Below, piece by piece: positions 56,050-63,276 of a stretch of 64,000 bases of DNA. Both the position numbers and the translations under genes were made by a program. The first letter of the stretch is position 1; each line of letters begins with the position of its first letter. Origin of the DNA: an uncultured Oribacterium sp. (GTDB lineage: Bacteria; Bacillota; Clostridia; Lachnospirales; Lachnospiraceae); NCBI GenBank assembly GCA_934270345.1, contig CAKQPT010000004.1, positions 59,363 through 123,362 of the forward strand, written 5' to 3'. The notes beneath the pieces are model-generated. The model saw nothing but the letters and a program-made list of their open reading frames with translations. It was not told where the DNA came from and did no database searches.

Positions 56050-56906
56050 CAGTGTCCCTCCACTTCCCGAAGCATCTCCTCAAGGAAGGCCGGGAGATAA
56101 AATGCGCCGACATGCAGGCGGGTGGTGTAGTAACGGGTGCGCATATTAAGCGCCTGCCAGGCTTCGGCATCCATGTCGTTGATCGGATGGTACTTCTTGC
56201 TGGCGAAGCCGAAGAGCCAGTAGCCTGCGGCGAAGGTCGGGATATGCGCCTGGTAGACCTTACTGATCGGGAAGGTGCTCGCGATGCGCTGATGACTGCG
56301 CTGCATCGCGTTCGCATCCTCGGTGTAGAACGGGCTGCCCTGCTGGTTCACCATGATACCGTCCTCCTTCAGTGCCTTGAAGCAGGAGCCGTAGAACTCA
56401 CGGGTGAAGAGGCCCTCCGACGGTCCGAACGGATCCGAGGAGTCGACGATGATGAGATCGTACTCGGCCTCGCACTGGCGGATGAACTTGAGCGCGTTCT
56501 CATAGTAGATGTGCACGCGACGATCGTCCATACGGCAGGCATTGCCCGGAAGATAGGCACGGCAGGCTTCGATAACCTGCGGGTCCATCTCGACGAGGTC
56601 GATGCACTCGACGCGGTCATAGCGGGTGAGCTCCCGCACGACGCCGCCGTCACCGGCACCGATCACGAGGATGTCCTTCGCGTTCCGGTGAACGGCCATC
56701 GGGACGTGGGTGATCATCTCATCGTAGATGAACTCGTCACGCTCGGTCAGCATGACATTGCCGTCGAGGGTCAGTACGCGACCGAACTCCGGTGTTTCGA
56801 AGATGTCGATGCGCTGGTAGTCGCTCTGCTTCGAGTAGAGCTGACGGTCCACACGGATGCTGTGCTTCACATCCGGTGTATGAAACTCTGAAAACCACAT
56901 TTCCAT
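56049..56906 (-). CDS. speE: Spermidine synthase (polyamine aminopropyltransferase)
   Basis: Transfers an aminopropyl group from decarboxylated AdoMet to putrescine. 285 residues. The AdoMet-type fold shows LVIGAGDGGVVREL, IDLVEMDPQVIEAC and IVDSSDPFGPSEGLF with the catalytic Asp. ATG at 56904-56906 is supported by AAGGAGGAAAG. No speD (AdoMet decarboxylase) lies in the window, although the same operon also encodes the AdoMet-independent carboxyspermidine route. It sits 25 bp after speA. Confidence 0.92.
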   Translation of the reverse strand: MEMWFSEFHTPDVKHSIRVDRQLYSKQSDYQRIDIFETPEFGRVLTLDGNVMLTERDEFIYDEMITHVPMAVHRNAKDILVIGAGDGGVVRELTRYDRVECIDLVEMDPQVIEACRAYLPGNACRMDDRRVHIYYENALKFIRQCEAEYDLIIVDSSDPFGPSEGLFTREFYGSCFKALKEDGIMVNQQGSPFYTEDANAMQRSHQRIASTFPISKVYQAHIPTFAAGYWLFGFASKKYHPINDMDAEAWQALNMRTRYYTTRLHVGAFYLPAFLEEMLREVEGH

Positions 56907-56931
56907 TTCTCTTTCCTCCTTCCGACGATGC

Positions 56932-58401
56932 TTATTCGGCGATGACATTGAGGTGCAGGATCTCCGCATCCTCCGGTCCCGTCATGCTGCAGCCCTTCGC
57001 CTTCGCATACTCGATGTAATCGAGGATCTCCGCGGTGATGCGCTCGCCCGGTGCCAGGATCGGAATGCCTGGCGGGTAACACATGACGAACTCGCTGCAG
57101 ACCTTGCCCACGGTTTCACGCAGCGGCAGGCTCTTTTTCGGTGCGTAGAATGCCTCCTGCGGACTCGCAGCCACCTCCGGGTCGATGTACTCCTGACTGA
57201 GCAGGCCCTCGCCGTTCGTATGGTAGCGTCGCTTGATTTCCGACAGTGCGCTCACGAGACGCTCGATCTCCTGGATACGATCACCGATGGAGAGGTAAGC
57301 GAGGATATTGCCAATGTCTCCAAACTCGATCTGAATATCGTATTCGTCACGCAGGATGTCGTAGACCTCGATCCCCGCGAGTCCGATGTCCAGCGTGTGG
57401 ACACTGAGCTTCGTGGTGTCGAAATCGAAGACGGAATCGCCGTTGCAGAGCTCCTTGCCGAAAGCATAGTAGCCGCCGACGGCATTGATCTCCTCACGGG
57501 CGTACTCGGCCATATCCGCTACCTGATGGAAGACCTGACGGCCGCGCAGGGCGAGGTTCCGGCGGGAGATGTCGAGGCTCGACATGAGGAGGTAGCTGCC
57601 CGAGGTCGTCTGGGTGAGGTTGATGATCTGACGCACGTAGCCTTCATTGACATTCGGTCCCGTCAGAAGGAGACTCGACTGGGTGAGGCTGCCACCGCTC
57701 TTATGCATCGACACGGAGGCCATGTCAGCTCCCGCCGCCATCGCGGACACCGGAAGGCCGCCACCGAAGTAGAAGTGGGTGCCATGGGCTTCATCGGCGA
57801 GGCAGAGCATGCCGGCGTCATGGGCCATGCGCACGATCGCGCGGAGATCACTGCAGATGCCGTAGTAGGTCGGGTTGTTCACCAGCACGGCGACCGCCTT
57901 CGGATGCTCGGCGATGGCCTTTGCCACCTGCTCACGCTTCATACCGAGGCTGATGCCGAGGCGGGTATCTACCTCCGGATTTACATAAACCGGCACGGCA
58001 CCGCAGAGCACGAGCGCGTTCAGGACGCTGCGGTGTACGTTTCGCGGCAGGATGATCTCGTCGCCGCGCTTGCAGGCCGTCAGCACCATGCTCTGCACAG
58101 AGCTCGTCGTACCGCCCACCATCAGGAAGGCGTGGGCTGCGCCGAAGGCATCCGCCGCCAGCTCCTCTGCTTCCCGGATCACCGACACCGGATGGCAGAG
58201 ATTATCGAGGGGCTTCATGCTGTTGACGTCGACGCCGACGCACTGCTGCCCCAGGAACGCGGTCAGCTCCGGGTTGCCGCGGCCACGCTTGTGTCCCGGC
58301 ACATCAAAAGGGACCACACGCATGCGCCGGAAGTTCTCCAGCGCCTCGTGAATCGGTGCACGCCGCTGATCCAGGCGCGTGCGTTTCGCATTTCCATTCA
58401 T
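56932..58401 (-). CDS. speA: Arginine decarboxylase (Orn/Lys/Arg decarboxylase family, fold type I)
   Basis: Converts arginine to agmatine, the first step of the operon's pathway. 489 residues, the short clostridial/Bacillus SpeA type. DVPGHKRG near the N-terminus, LADEAHGTHF (Asp and His at PLP), and Lys234 in SMHKSGGSLTQSS bind the cofactor. Substrate could be lysine or ornithine, but speB downstream supports arginine. First structural gene of speA-speE-speB-CASDH-nspC. ATG at 58399-58401 follows GGAGGTAATAC, and a terminator-like hairpin lies in the leader. Confidence 0.92.
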   Translation of the reverse strand: MNGNAKRTRLDQRRAPIHEALENFRRMRVVPFDVPGHKRGRGNPELTAFLGQQCVGVDVNSMKPLDNLCHPVSVIREAEELAADAFGAAHAFLMVGGTTSSVQSMVLTACKRGDEIILPRNVHRSVLNALVLCGAVPVYVNPEVDTRLGISLGMKREQVAKAIAEHPKAVAVLVNNPTYYGICSDLRAIVRMAHDAGMLCLADEAHGTHFYFGGGLPVSAMAAGADMASVSMHKSGGSLTQSSLLLTGPNVNEGYVRQIINLTQTTSGSYLLMSSLDISRRNLALRGRQVFHQVADMAEYAREEINAVGGYYAFGKELCNGDSVFDFDTTKLSVHTLDIGLAGIEVYDILRDEYDIQIEFGDIGNILAYLSIGDRIQEIERLVSALSEIKRRYHTNGEGLLSQEYIDPEVAASPQEAFYAPKKSLPLRETVGKVCSEFVMCYPPGIPILAPGERITAEILDYIEYAKAKGCSMTGPEDAEILHLNVIAE

Positions 58402-58432
58402 GTATTACCTCCGTTCGTGGTCTCCTTTTCAG

Positions 58433-58473
58433 ACAAAAAAATAAGGCAAGTTCGCATATACGCAAACTTGCCT
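58433..58473 (-). terminator. Leader terminator (candidate attenuator) of the polyamine operon
   Basis: AGGCAAGTTTGC pairs with GCGAACTTGCCT (one mismatch, 6-base loop) and is followed on the minus strand by TATTTTTTTG. It lies 32-72 bases before the speA ATG. No minus-strand gene lies upstream, so it should act on the operon's own leader. Confidence 0.7.
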
Positions 58474-58482
58474 GAAATCAGC

Positions 58483-58533
58483 TTATGTAAAGACAGCACA
58501 CTCCCCCATCGGAGTCCGAATCCGGGTGTTCAT
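58483..58533 (-). CDS. Candidate leader peptide MNTRIRTPMGECAVFT upstream of speA
   Basis: A 16-codon frame, ATG at 58531-58533 and TAA at 58483-58485, ends ten bases before the leader terminator. It has two CGG Arg codons at positions 4 and 6. The ribosome binding site is weak (GAAACGACAG). Arginine is the substrate of SpeA, so Arg-dependent attenuation is an attractive but unproven idea. Confidence 0.35.
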   Translation of the reverse strand: MNTRIRTPMGECAVFT

Positions 58534-58703
58534 CTGTCGTTTCAAAAAACTGAGCGTGTCGAGAGTCTATATAGCAATCTTACTTTTACTACTCTTTATT
58601 GACCAATTCACAAGTCTGCGCGTTCAACGTGCAATTTCATGGTTGTAAAGGAACCAACTTATAAAATCTGAGCTTCTAACTCAATCAATAAGGTAACCGA
58701 AGT

Positions 58704-58770
58704 TACCGATCGGCAGTGGACCCGGCTGTCCGTATGGCCTCAGCCCCGGTGGGGCGGTCCGTAGGTAAAT
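58704..58770. repeat. Dispersed intergenic repeat, degenerate copy J
   Basis: Has GTGGACCCGGCTGTCCGTAT and CCCGGTGGGGCGG. It lies in the 654-bp gap between speA and the DUF1294 gene, which is otherwise AT-rich and gene-free. Confidence 0.4.
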
Positions 58771-58883
58771 TGCTTTGAAAAACTCTTACAAACACGATTC
58801 GTCTTTCAAATCTTTTTGATTATAAACAGACAGAAATATACTGTCAATTGTTTTATGCGCGTTTCTACAAGCGATGCGCGGAT

Positions 58884-58933
58884 GGCTTATACATGTGCAT
58901 GAGAGCTTGCTCGCAAATGCACATGCATAAGCT
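58884..58933. repeat. Long hairpin upstream of the DUF1294 gene
   Basis: GGCTTATACATGTGCAT and ATGCACATGCATAAGCT pair over 17 bp with two imperfections. GAGAGCTTGCTC forms a small stem in the loop, and GATGCGCG/CGCATAGCGCG can extend the base. Confidence 0.55.
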
Positions 58934-59055
58934 CAGACGCATAGCGCGACAGCGCGACATGAGTATGAAGCGAAGCGAAATACGAATTGCATCGCAACGA
59001 TAATCTTTATATGCTATGCTATCCGTGTCAGATTTTTAAACAAGAGGAAATGATT

Positions 59056-59337
59056 ATGAATCCGTATGTAGATCAGAGCATCGCGCTCTGGGTCATCTTT
59101 ATGAGCGTCATCGCCTTTCTCCTGTATGGGCTCGACAAGTATAAGGCGATCCACCATCGGTGGCGGATTCCGGAGCAGACGCTGATTCTGGCGGCGCTCG
59201 TCGGTGGCGCACCGGGTGCTCTGCTCGGCATGCGGATGTTTCATCATAAAACACGGAAGTGGAAGTTCCGTATCCTGGTGCCGCTCGCCACGATCGCGTG
59301 GATGGCGCTGCTCGGCTACCACTTCGTCATGCAGTAG
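59056..59337 (+). CDS. DUF1294 family small membrane protein
   Basis: 93 residues with two to three hydrophobic helices (about 8-27, 43-60, 70-90). The DUF1294 pattern is clear: FLLYGLDKYKA, RIPEQTLILAALVGGAPGALLGMRMFHHKTRK (cited by GGAPGALLG and HHKTRK). Function of the family is unknown. GAGG lies eight bases before ATG 59056; an ATG two codons earlier is possible. It sits 27 bp before a PanE-like gene and may be cotranscribed. Confidence 0.85.
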   Translation: MNPYVDQSIALWVIFMSVIAFLLYGLDKYKAIHHRWRIPEQTLILAALVGGAPGALLGMRMFHHKTRKWKFRILVPLATIAWMALLGYHFVMQ

Positions 59338-59364
59338 CGCTGTGGATGAAAAGGAGAAGATAAA

Positions 59365-60330
59365 ATGGAAAAGATAACGTCAGTTGCGTTACTTGGGGCC
59401 GGTGCCGTCGGCTCCTATGTGATCTATGGATTTTCAGGCTGCCCTGATATCCGCTTCAGCCTCGTCGCCGAGGGCGCGCGTGCGGAGCGTTTACAGAAGG
59501 ACGGCTGCCTCATCAACGGGGATGTTTACCATCCGGAGGTCCTGTCGCCTTCCGAGGCGCACGGTGTCGACCTGCTGATCGTCGCCCTCAAGTATGGTGC
59601 CCTGAAGGAGGCATTGTCCGAAATCCAGGCGGTCGTCGGCGAAAACACGACGGTGATGAGCCTCATGAACGGCGTCGACAGCGAGGACATCATCGCTTCT
59701 GCCATCGGTGCGGAGCATATGATCTACTCGATGATCAAGGTCGCGTCGTCCCGCCAGGAGGGCCGGGGCTGCTGCTTCGACCCGGAAACGACCGTCGGCA
59801 TCATCTATGGGGAGGCCAATGCTCCTTACGAGAGTCCACGGATCCGCGCGATGGAGAACGCCTTCGGAAAGTCCCGCCTGCATACGCGGCACACGGACTG
59901 TATCCGCGAGGAAATCTGGAACAAGTTCCGTCTCAATGTATGCAACAATCTGCCACAGGCCATCCTCGGCGTCGGCGTGGGCTGCTACCGGGACAGTGTG
60001 CACATGAAGGCCGTCAGCGATGGACTCCGCCACGAGGTGGAGCAGATCGCGGAAGCAAAGGGTGTCGACATGGAGAAGCTCGCCATGCTGGACAGCAAGG
60101 GCTGTCTGGTGTCCCCTGCCGCGCGCTACTCGACCCTGCAGGACCTCGATGCCGGACGGCATACGGAGATCGATATGTTTTCCGGCGCACTGATGCGGAT
60201 GGGCGAGGAATTCGGTATCCCGACGCCGTTTAACAGCTGCATTTACCACCTGATCAAGGCGCGTGAGGAAAAGAACGACGGGCTCTTCGATTATGAGGGA
60301 AAGACGGATAAAAGCTGCTGGGCGAAGTAA
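59365..60330 (+). CDS. Ketopantoate reductase-family oxidoreductase (PanE/ApbA)
   Basis: 321 residues. Rossmann loop GAGAVGSYV (11-19) and LKYGALKEAL in the NADP domain; the C-terminal domain has catalytic Lys in EIWNKFRLNVCNN and the conserved TEIDMFSG. By family it reduces ketopantoate to pantoate, but many paralogues act on other 2-oxo acids, and no pan genes are near, so no symbol is given. It carries GGCCAATGCT at 59814-59823. AAGGAGAAGATAAA precedes ATG 59365. A strong terminator follows. Confidence 0.87.
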   Translation: MEKITSVALLGAGAVGSYVIYGFSGCPDIRFSLVAEGARAERLQKDGCLINGDVYHPEVLSPSEAHGVDLLIVALKYGALKEALSEIQAVVGENTTVMSLMNGVDSEDIIASAIGAEHMIYSMIKVASSRQEGRGCCFDPETTVGIIYGEANAPYESPRIRAMENAFGKSRLHTRHTDCIREEIWNKFRLNVCNNLPQAILGVGVGCYRDSVHMKAVSDGLRHEVEQIAEAKGVDMEKLAMLDSKGCLVSPAARYSTLQDLDAGRHTEIDMFSGALMRMGEEFGIPTPFNSCIYHLIKAREEKNDGLFDYEGKTDKSCWAK

Positions 60331-60344
60331 CATAATACCTGTAC

Positions 60345-60380
60345 GAAAACAGCCTGCGACTTGATCAGCAGGCTGTTTTC
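60345..60380 (+). terminator. Intrinsic terminator after the PanE-like gene
   Basis: GAAAACAGCCTGC/GCAGGCTGTTTTC, a perfect 13-bp stem with a 10-base loop; the 3' arm ends in TTTTC. Confidence 0.85.
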
Positions 60381-60436
60381 ATGTGTGCAAATAGATACAT
60401 TACTTCTTGTATTTCTCTCTATATGCAGGCATAATA

Positions 60437-60473
60437 ATACTAAATCATAATTTAGTAAATTATGATTTAGTAT
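60437..60473. promoter_or_regulatory. 37-bp palindrome upstream of the ATPase gene
   Basis: Two 18-bp arms (ATACTAAATCATAATTTA and its exact complement) flank a central G at 60455. It ends 30 bp before the ATPase ATG and sits where a promoter or operator would lie. It is entirely AT-rich, unlike the host sequence. Confidence 0.6.
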
Positions 60474-60503
60474 GTGTAATCAAGACTATAGGGAGGTAGT
60501 TTC

Positions 60504-61970
60504 ATGTTTATCGGCAGAGAAAAAGAGCTGAAATTCTTACAGGATAAATATGAGGAAAACAAAGGGCAGTTAATCGTATTATATGGTCGACGTCGTGTAG
60601 GAAAAACAGAAACCTTAAGAGAATTCTGCAAAGACAAGCCGCATATGTTTTACTCCTGCACACAAAGCACCGATCGAGTCCAGCTCGCTAAATTTTCCAC
60701 TCAGTTACTGAGAGAGGACATCCCCGCCAGACGCTATATTTCTGAATTTGACGATTGGGAGAAAGCTTTCCGTACCATTTCGGACCTTCCCTATGGGGAA
60801 AAGAAAAAACTGATCGTCATCGATGAGTTTCCTTACATGTGCAAAGGCAATCCGAGCATTCCATCCATTCTGCAGAACCTCTGGGATGCAGAACTGAAAA
60901 ATCAGAATGTGATGATCATCCTCTGTGGCAGTTCTATGAGCTTTATCGAGAAAGAATTACTCGCAGATAAAAACCCACTCTATGGCAGAGCGACCGGGAT
61001 TTATAAAATGCAGGAGATGGGATTTTATGATGCTGTTCGCTTTTTCCCTGATTACTCGGAAAAGGATAAAATCCTTACGTATGCTGTCCTTGGTGGCATA
61101 CCGCACTATCTCATTCAGTTTGACCAAACGCTCAGCCTTGCAGATAATATCAAACGAAATATACTGACGAAAGGTTCCGTACTGTATAGTGAGGTTGACT
61201 TTCTGCTTCATCAGGAACTCCGCGAAACACCTATTTATAATTCGATTATCGAAGCGGTCGCGCTGGGAAACACGAAACTGAATGATATCAGCCAGAAATC
61301 CCTGGTAGAAGATACTGCAAAAACGAGTGTCTATCTGCGAAATCTGATTGAGCTCGGAATCGTGGAGCGTGAGTTTTCTGTGGATGTCGGAATCAAGGAA
61401 AAGGCAAATGCCAATCGCGGAACATATCGCCTGACAGATAATTTTTTCCGTTTCTGGTATGCTTTTGGCTTTTCAAATTTATCGCAGCTTGAAGATGGGG
61501 ACGCGGACGGTGTATATGAATATATCATCGCCCCAGCGCTGCATGAGTTTGCTTCCTTATCTTTCGAAGATGTATGCAGAGCGTTTGTGCGTGAACTTCA
61601 AAAAGCGAACGCCCTTCCATTCCGTTATACCAGGATGGGGCGCTGGACCGGAAAAACGACGATTCGCGATAAATCTGCCGAAAACGGAATGCGCGTTGCT
61701 GAAACAGAAATTGATCTGCTCGGAATCGGAAGAGACGCAAAGGAATATCTGGTGGGCGAATGCAAATTCAAGCATAGTCCCTTTAGTTTCTCTGAATATC
61801 TTGATACCGTAGCCAAATTAAGCCCACAAAAGTCAAACGTACAGTTCTATTATGCGCTGTTTTCCGAGTCCGGCTTCGATTCCAGGATTGAAGCGGAAGC
61901 GAAATGCTCCGATACGCTCCGTCTCTACGATTTGAACGCGATCGTAAACTATGATCGATCACATATATAA
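60504..61970 (+). CDS. ATP-binding protein, ATPase_2/DUF234 type
   Basis: 488 residues. Walker A GRRRVGKT at 28-35 and Walker B LIVIDEFPYM near 105 define the AAA-like N-terminal half. VLGGIPHYLIQF and the sensor region follow. The C-terminal DUF234 half (about 320-480) holds a PD-(D/E)xK-like pattern: EIDLLGIG...YLVGECKFK. Codon use is AT-richer than the neighbours, which suggests recent acquisition. These genes are numerous in some Clostridia and archaea, without a known job. GGGAGG before ATG 60504. Confidence 0.82.
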   Translation: MFIGREKELKFLQDKYEENKGQLIVLYGRRRVGKTETLREFCKDKPHMFYSCTQSTDRVQLAKFSTQLLREDIPARRYISEFDDWEKAFRTISDLPYGEKKKLIVIDEFPYMCKGNPSIPSILQNLWDAELKNQNVMIILCGSSMSFIEKELLADKNPLYGRATGIYKMQEMGFYDAVRFFPDYSEKDKILTYAVLGGIPHYLIQFDQTLSLADNIKRNILTKGSVLYSEVDFLLHQELRETPIYNSIIEAVALGNTKLNDISQKSLVEDTAKTSVYLRNLIELGIVEREFSVDVGIKEKANANRGTYRLTDNFFRFWYAFGFSNLSQLEDGDADGVYEYIIAPALHEFASLSFEDVCRAFVRELQKANALPFRYTRMGRWTGKTTIRDKSAENGMRVAETEIDLLGIGRDAKEYLVGECKFKHSPFSFSEYLDTVAKLSPQKSNVQFYYALFSESGFDSRIEAEAKCSDTLRLYDLNAIVNYDRSHI

Positions 61971-62029
61971 TACTGTTTATTTCGATGAATTTTCTGAATT
62001 GTCATCATCAGAAAGATGGAGGATGTATC

Positions 62030-63061
62030 ATGCCTGTCGAAAACTCTGCCAAAGCCTGGTTTCATCTCCCCGGCCTGTTCGAATACTACGAGCTCTATGC
62101 CCGTTTTCTCCCGCTGTTCCGCGCACAGCGGGCGTACTTCTACGACTGGTGCGAGATCGGCTCAATCTATGGTGCACCGCACGACGCGATCTGGAGCGGT
62201 GGCCGCATCAGTGACGGAACGACCGATCCGAAGGAGGTGCGGACACTCATGCGGGAATATGGCATCTCTGCCCGCCTCACCTTCAGTAATTCGCTGCTGC
62301 AGCCGGAGCATCTGCATGACCCAGCCTGCAATGCACTGTGCCGCCTGTTTTCTGAAGGGGTTCCCCAGACACCGGGAAGGTACGACGCTTCCGATCTGAA
62401 GCAGCAGACGCATCCCGGCGCAGCGTCGGAAGCCGGAAGCCCAGCCCCGACAGCTGCAGACAGATCGGAAGGCGCTGCACCAGCTCCAAAAAACGGTGTG
62501 ATCGTGTCCTCCGATCTGCTGGTGGACTATCTCCGTGCCCACTATCCGGACCTCTATCTCGTCTCCTCAACCACAAAGGTGCTGACAGATTTCACGGATC
62601 TGTGCCATGAGCTAGCGCGCCCGGAATTCCGCTTCGTGGTACCGGATTTCCGCCTGAATAAGGCACTGAAAGCGCTCGCTGCGTTACCGCAGTCGTCGAA
62701 AGACAAGGTGGAGTTTCTCTGCAACGAATGCTGCTGGTTCGGATGTCGGGACCGAAAGGCCTGCTATGAAGCGGTGAGCCGCATCGCCCTCGGGCTTCCC
62801 GGACCGGAGCACCACTGCGCTGCGCCGCATGCAGCGGAAGGCTACCGCTTTTCGAAGGCCATGGCGAACCCGGGCTTTATCAGCATCGATGATATCCGGA
62901 ACACCTACCTGCCGATGGGCTTCTCGCAGTTTAAAATCGAGGGACGTGGCCTCGGCAGTGCGCTGATTCTCGAGTTCCTGCTCTACTACCTGACCCGCCC
63001 GGAATACCAGATCCATGTGCGGGAAGCCCTCTACCTCGATAACATGCTGGACCTCTTCTGA
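62030..63061 (+). CDS. Uncharacterised protein with a Cys cluster, possibly U32-like
   Basis: 343 residues, no signal or membrane helix. Conserved-looking parts are FYDWCEIGSIYGAP (about 35-48), ARLTFSNSLL, VVPDFRLNKAL, NECCWFGCRDRKAC (about 240-253, five Cys that could bind a metal or Fe-S cluster) and FSQFKIEGRGLGSALILEFLLYYL. The IEGR and Cys pattern recalls peptidase U32/tRNA-hydroxylation proteins, but this is weak. Residues about 118-150 are an Ala/Pro/Ser-rich insertion. ATG 62030 has GGAGG; an earlier in-frame ATG at 61985 lacks one. Confidence 0.6.
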   Translation: MPVENSAKAWFHLPGLFEYYELYARFLPLFRAQRAYFYDWCEIGSIYGAPHDAIWSGGRISDGTTDPKEVRTLMREYGISARLTFSNSLLQPEHLHDPACNALCRLFSEGVPQTPGRYDASDLKQQTHPGAASEAGSPAPTAADRSEGAAPAPKNGVIVSSDLLVDYLRAHYPDLYLVSSTTKVLTDFTDLCHELARPEFRFVVPDFRLNKALKALAALPQSSKDKVEFLCNECCWFGCRDRKACYEAVSRIALGLPGPEHHCAAPHAAEGYRFSKAMANPGFISIDDIRNTYLPMGFSQFKIEGRGLGSALILEFLLYYLTRPEYQIHVREALYLDNMLDLF

Positions 63062-63097
63062 TCCACCGCCCCCGCTGCTTCATCTTAAGAATTTTGT

Positions 63098-63113
63098 AAT
63101 GGGGTCTGACCCC
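63098..63113. repeat. AATGGGGTCTGACCCC end beside the IS4-type transposase
   Basis: Identical to the left end of the 86-bp element at 1028. It lies 160 bp past the transposase stop and 37 bp after the preceding gene, which suits an insertion-sequence end. Confidence 0.5.
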
Positions 63114-63114
63114 A

Positions 63115-63276
63115 ATGTCGTCAACCCAAGGTCAACTTAAGATTAGTTACCAGAAGGATGATATCACAAAGGTGGCGAAAAATTTGAATGCCAACGAAAA
63201 ATCTTTAAAGAAGGCGCACTTTAACAAAGCTTCATTAAGAAGCCCCTTCAGCGATATTGATTTTGAGCAGAATTAA
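63115..63276 (+). CDS. Possible 53-residue protein beside the insertion sequence
   Basis: The frame begins MSSTQGQLKISYQKDDITKV and ends SDIDFEQN with TAA at 63274-63276, which overlaps the transposase stop on the other strand. Lys-rich and AT-rich codons suggest it travels with the insertion sequence. There is no clear ribosome binding site; the ATG abuts the GGGGTCTGACCCC end. No family recognised. Confidence 0.3.
   Translation: MSSTQGQLKISYQKDDITKVAKNLNANEKSLKKAHFNKASLRSPFSDIDFEQN

Noticed and set aside
58433..58700. Known riboswitch class in the speA leader.
   Set aside because: No consensus of a riboswitch I can recognise (SAM, guanidine, lysine, glycine) was found in the leader; only the peptide and terminator stand out.
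60504..63061. ATPase gene and the following gene as a toxin-antitoxin or two-gene defence system.
   Set aside because: The second gene has host-like base composition and its own ribosome binding site, and its motifs do not resemble a toxin; the pairing seems accidental.
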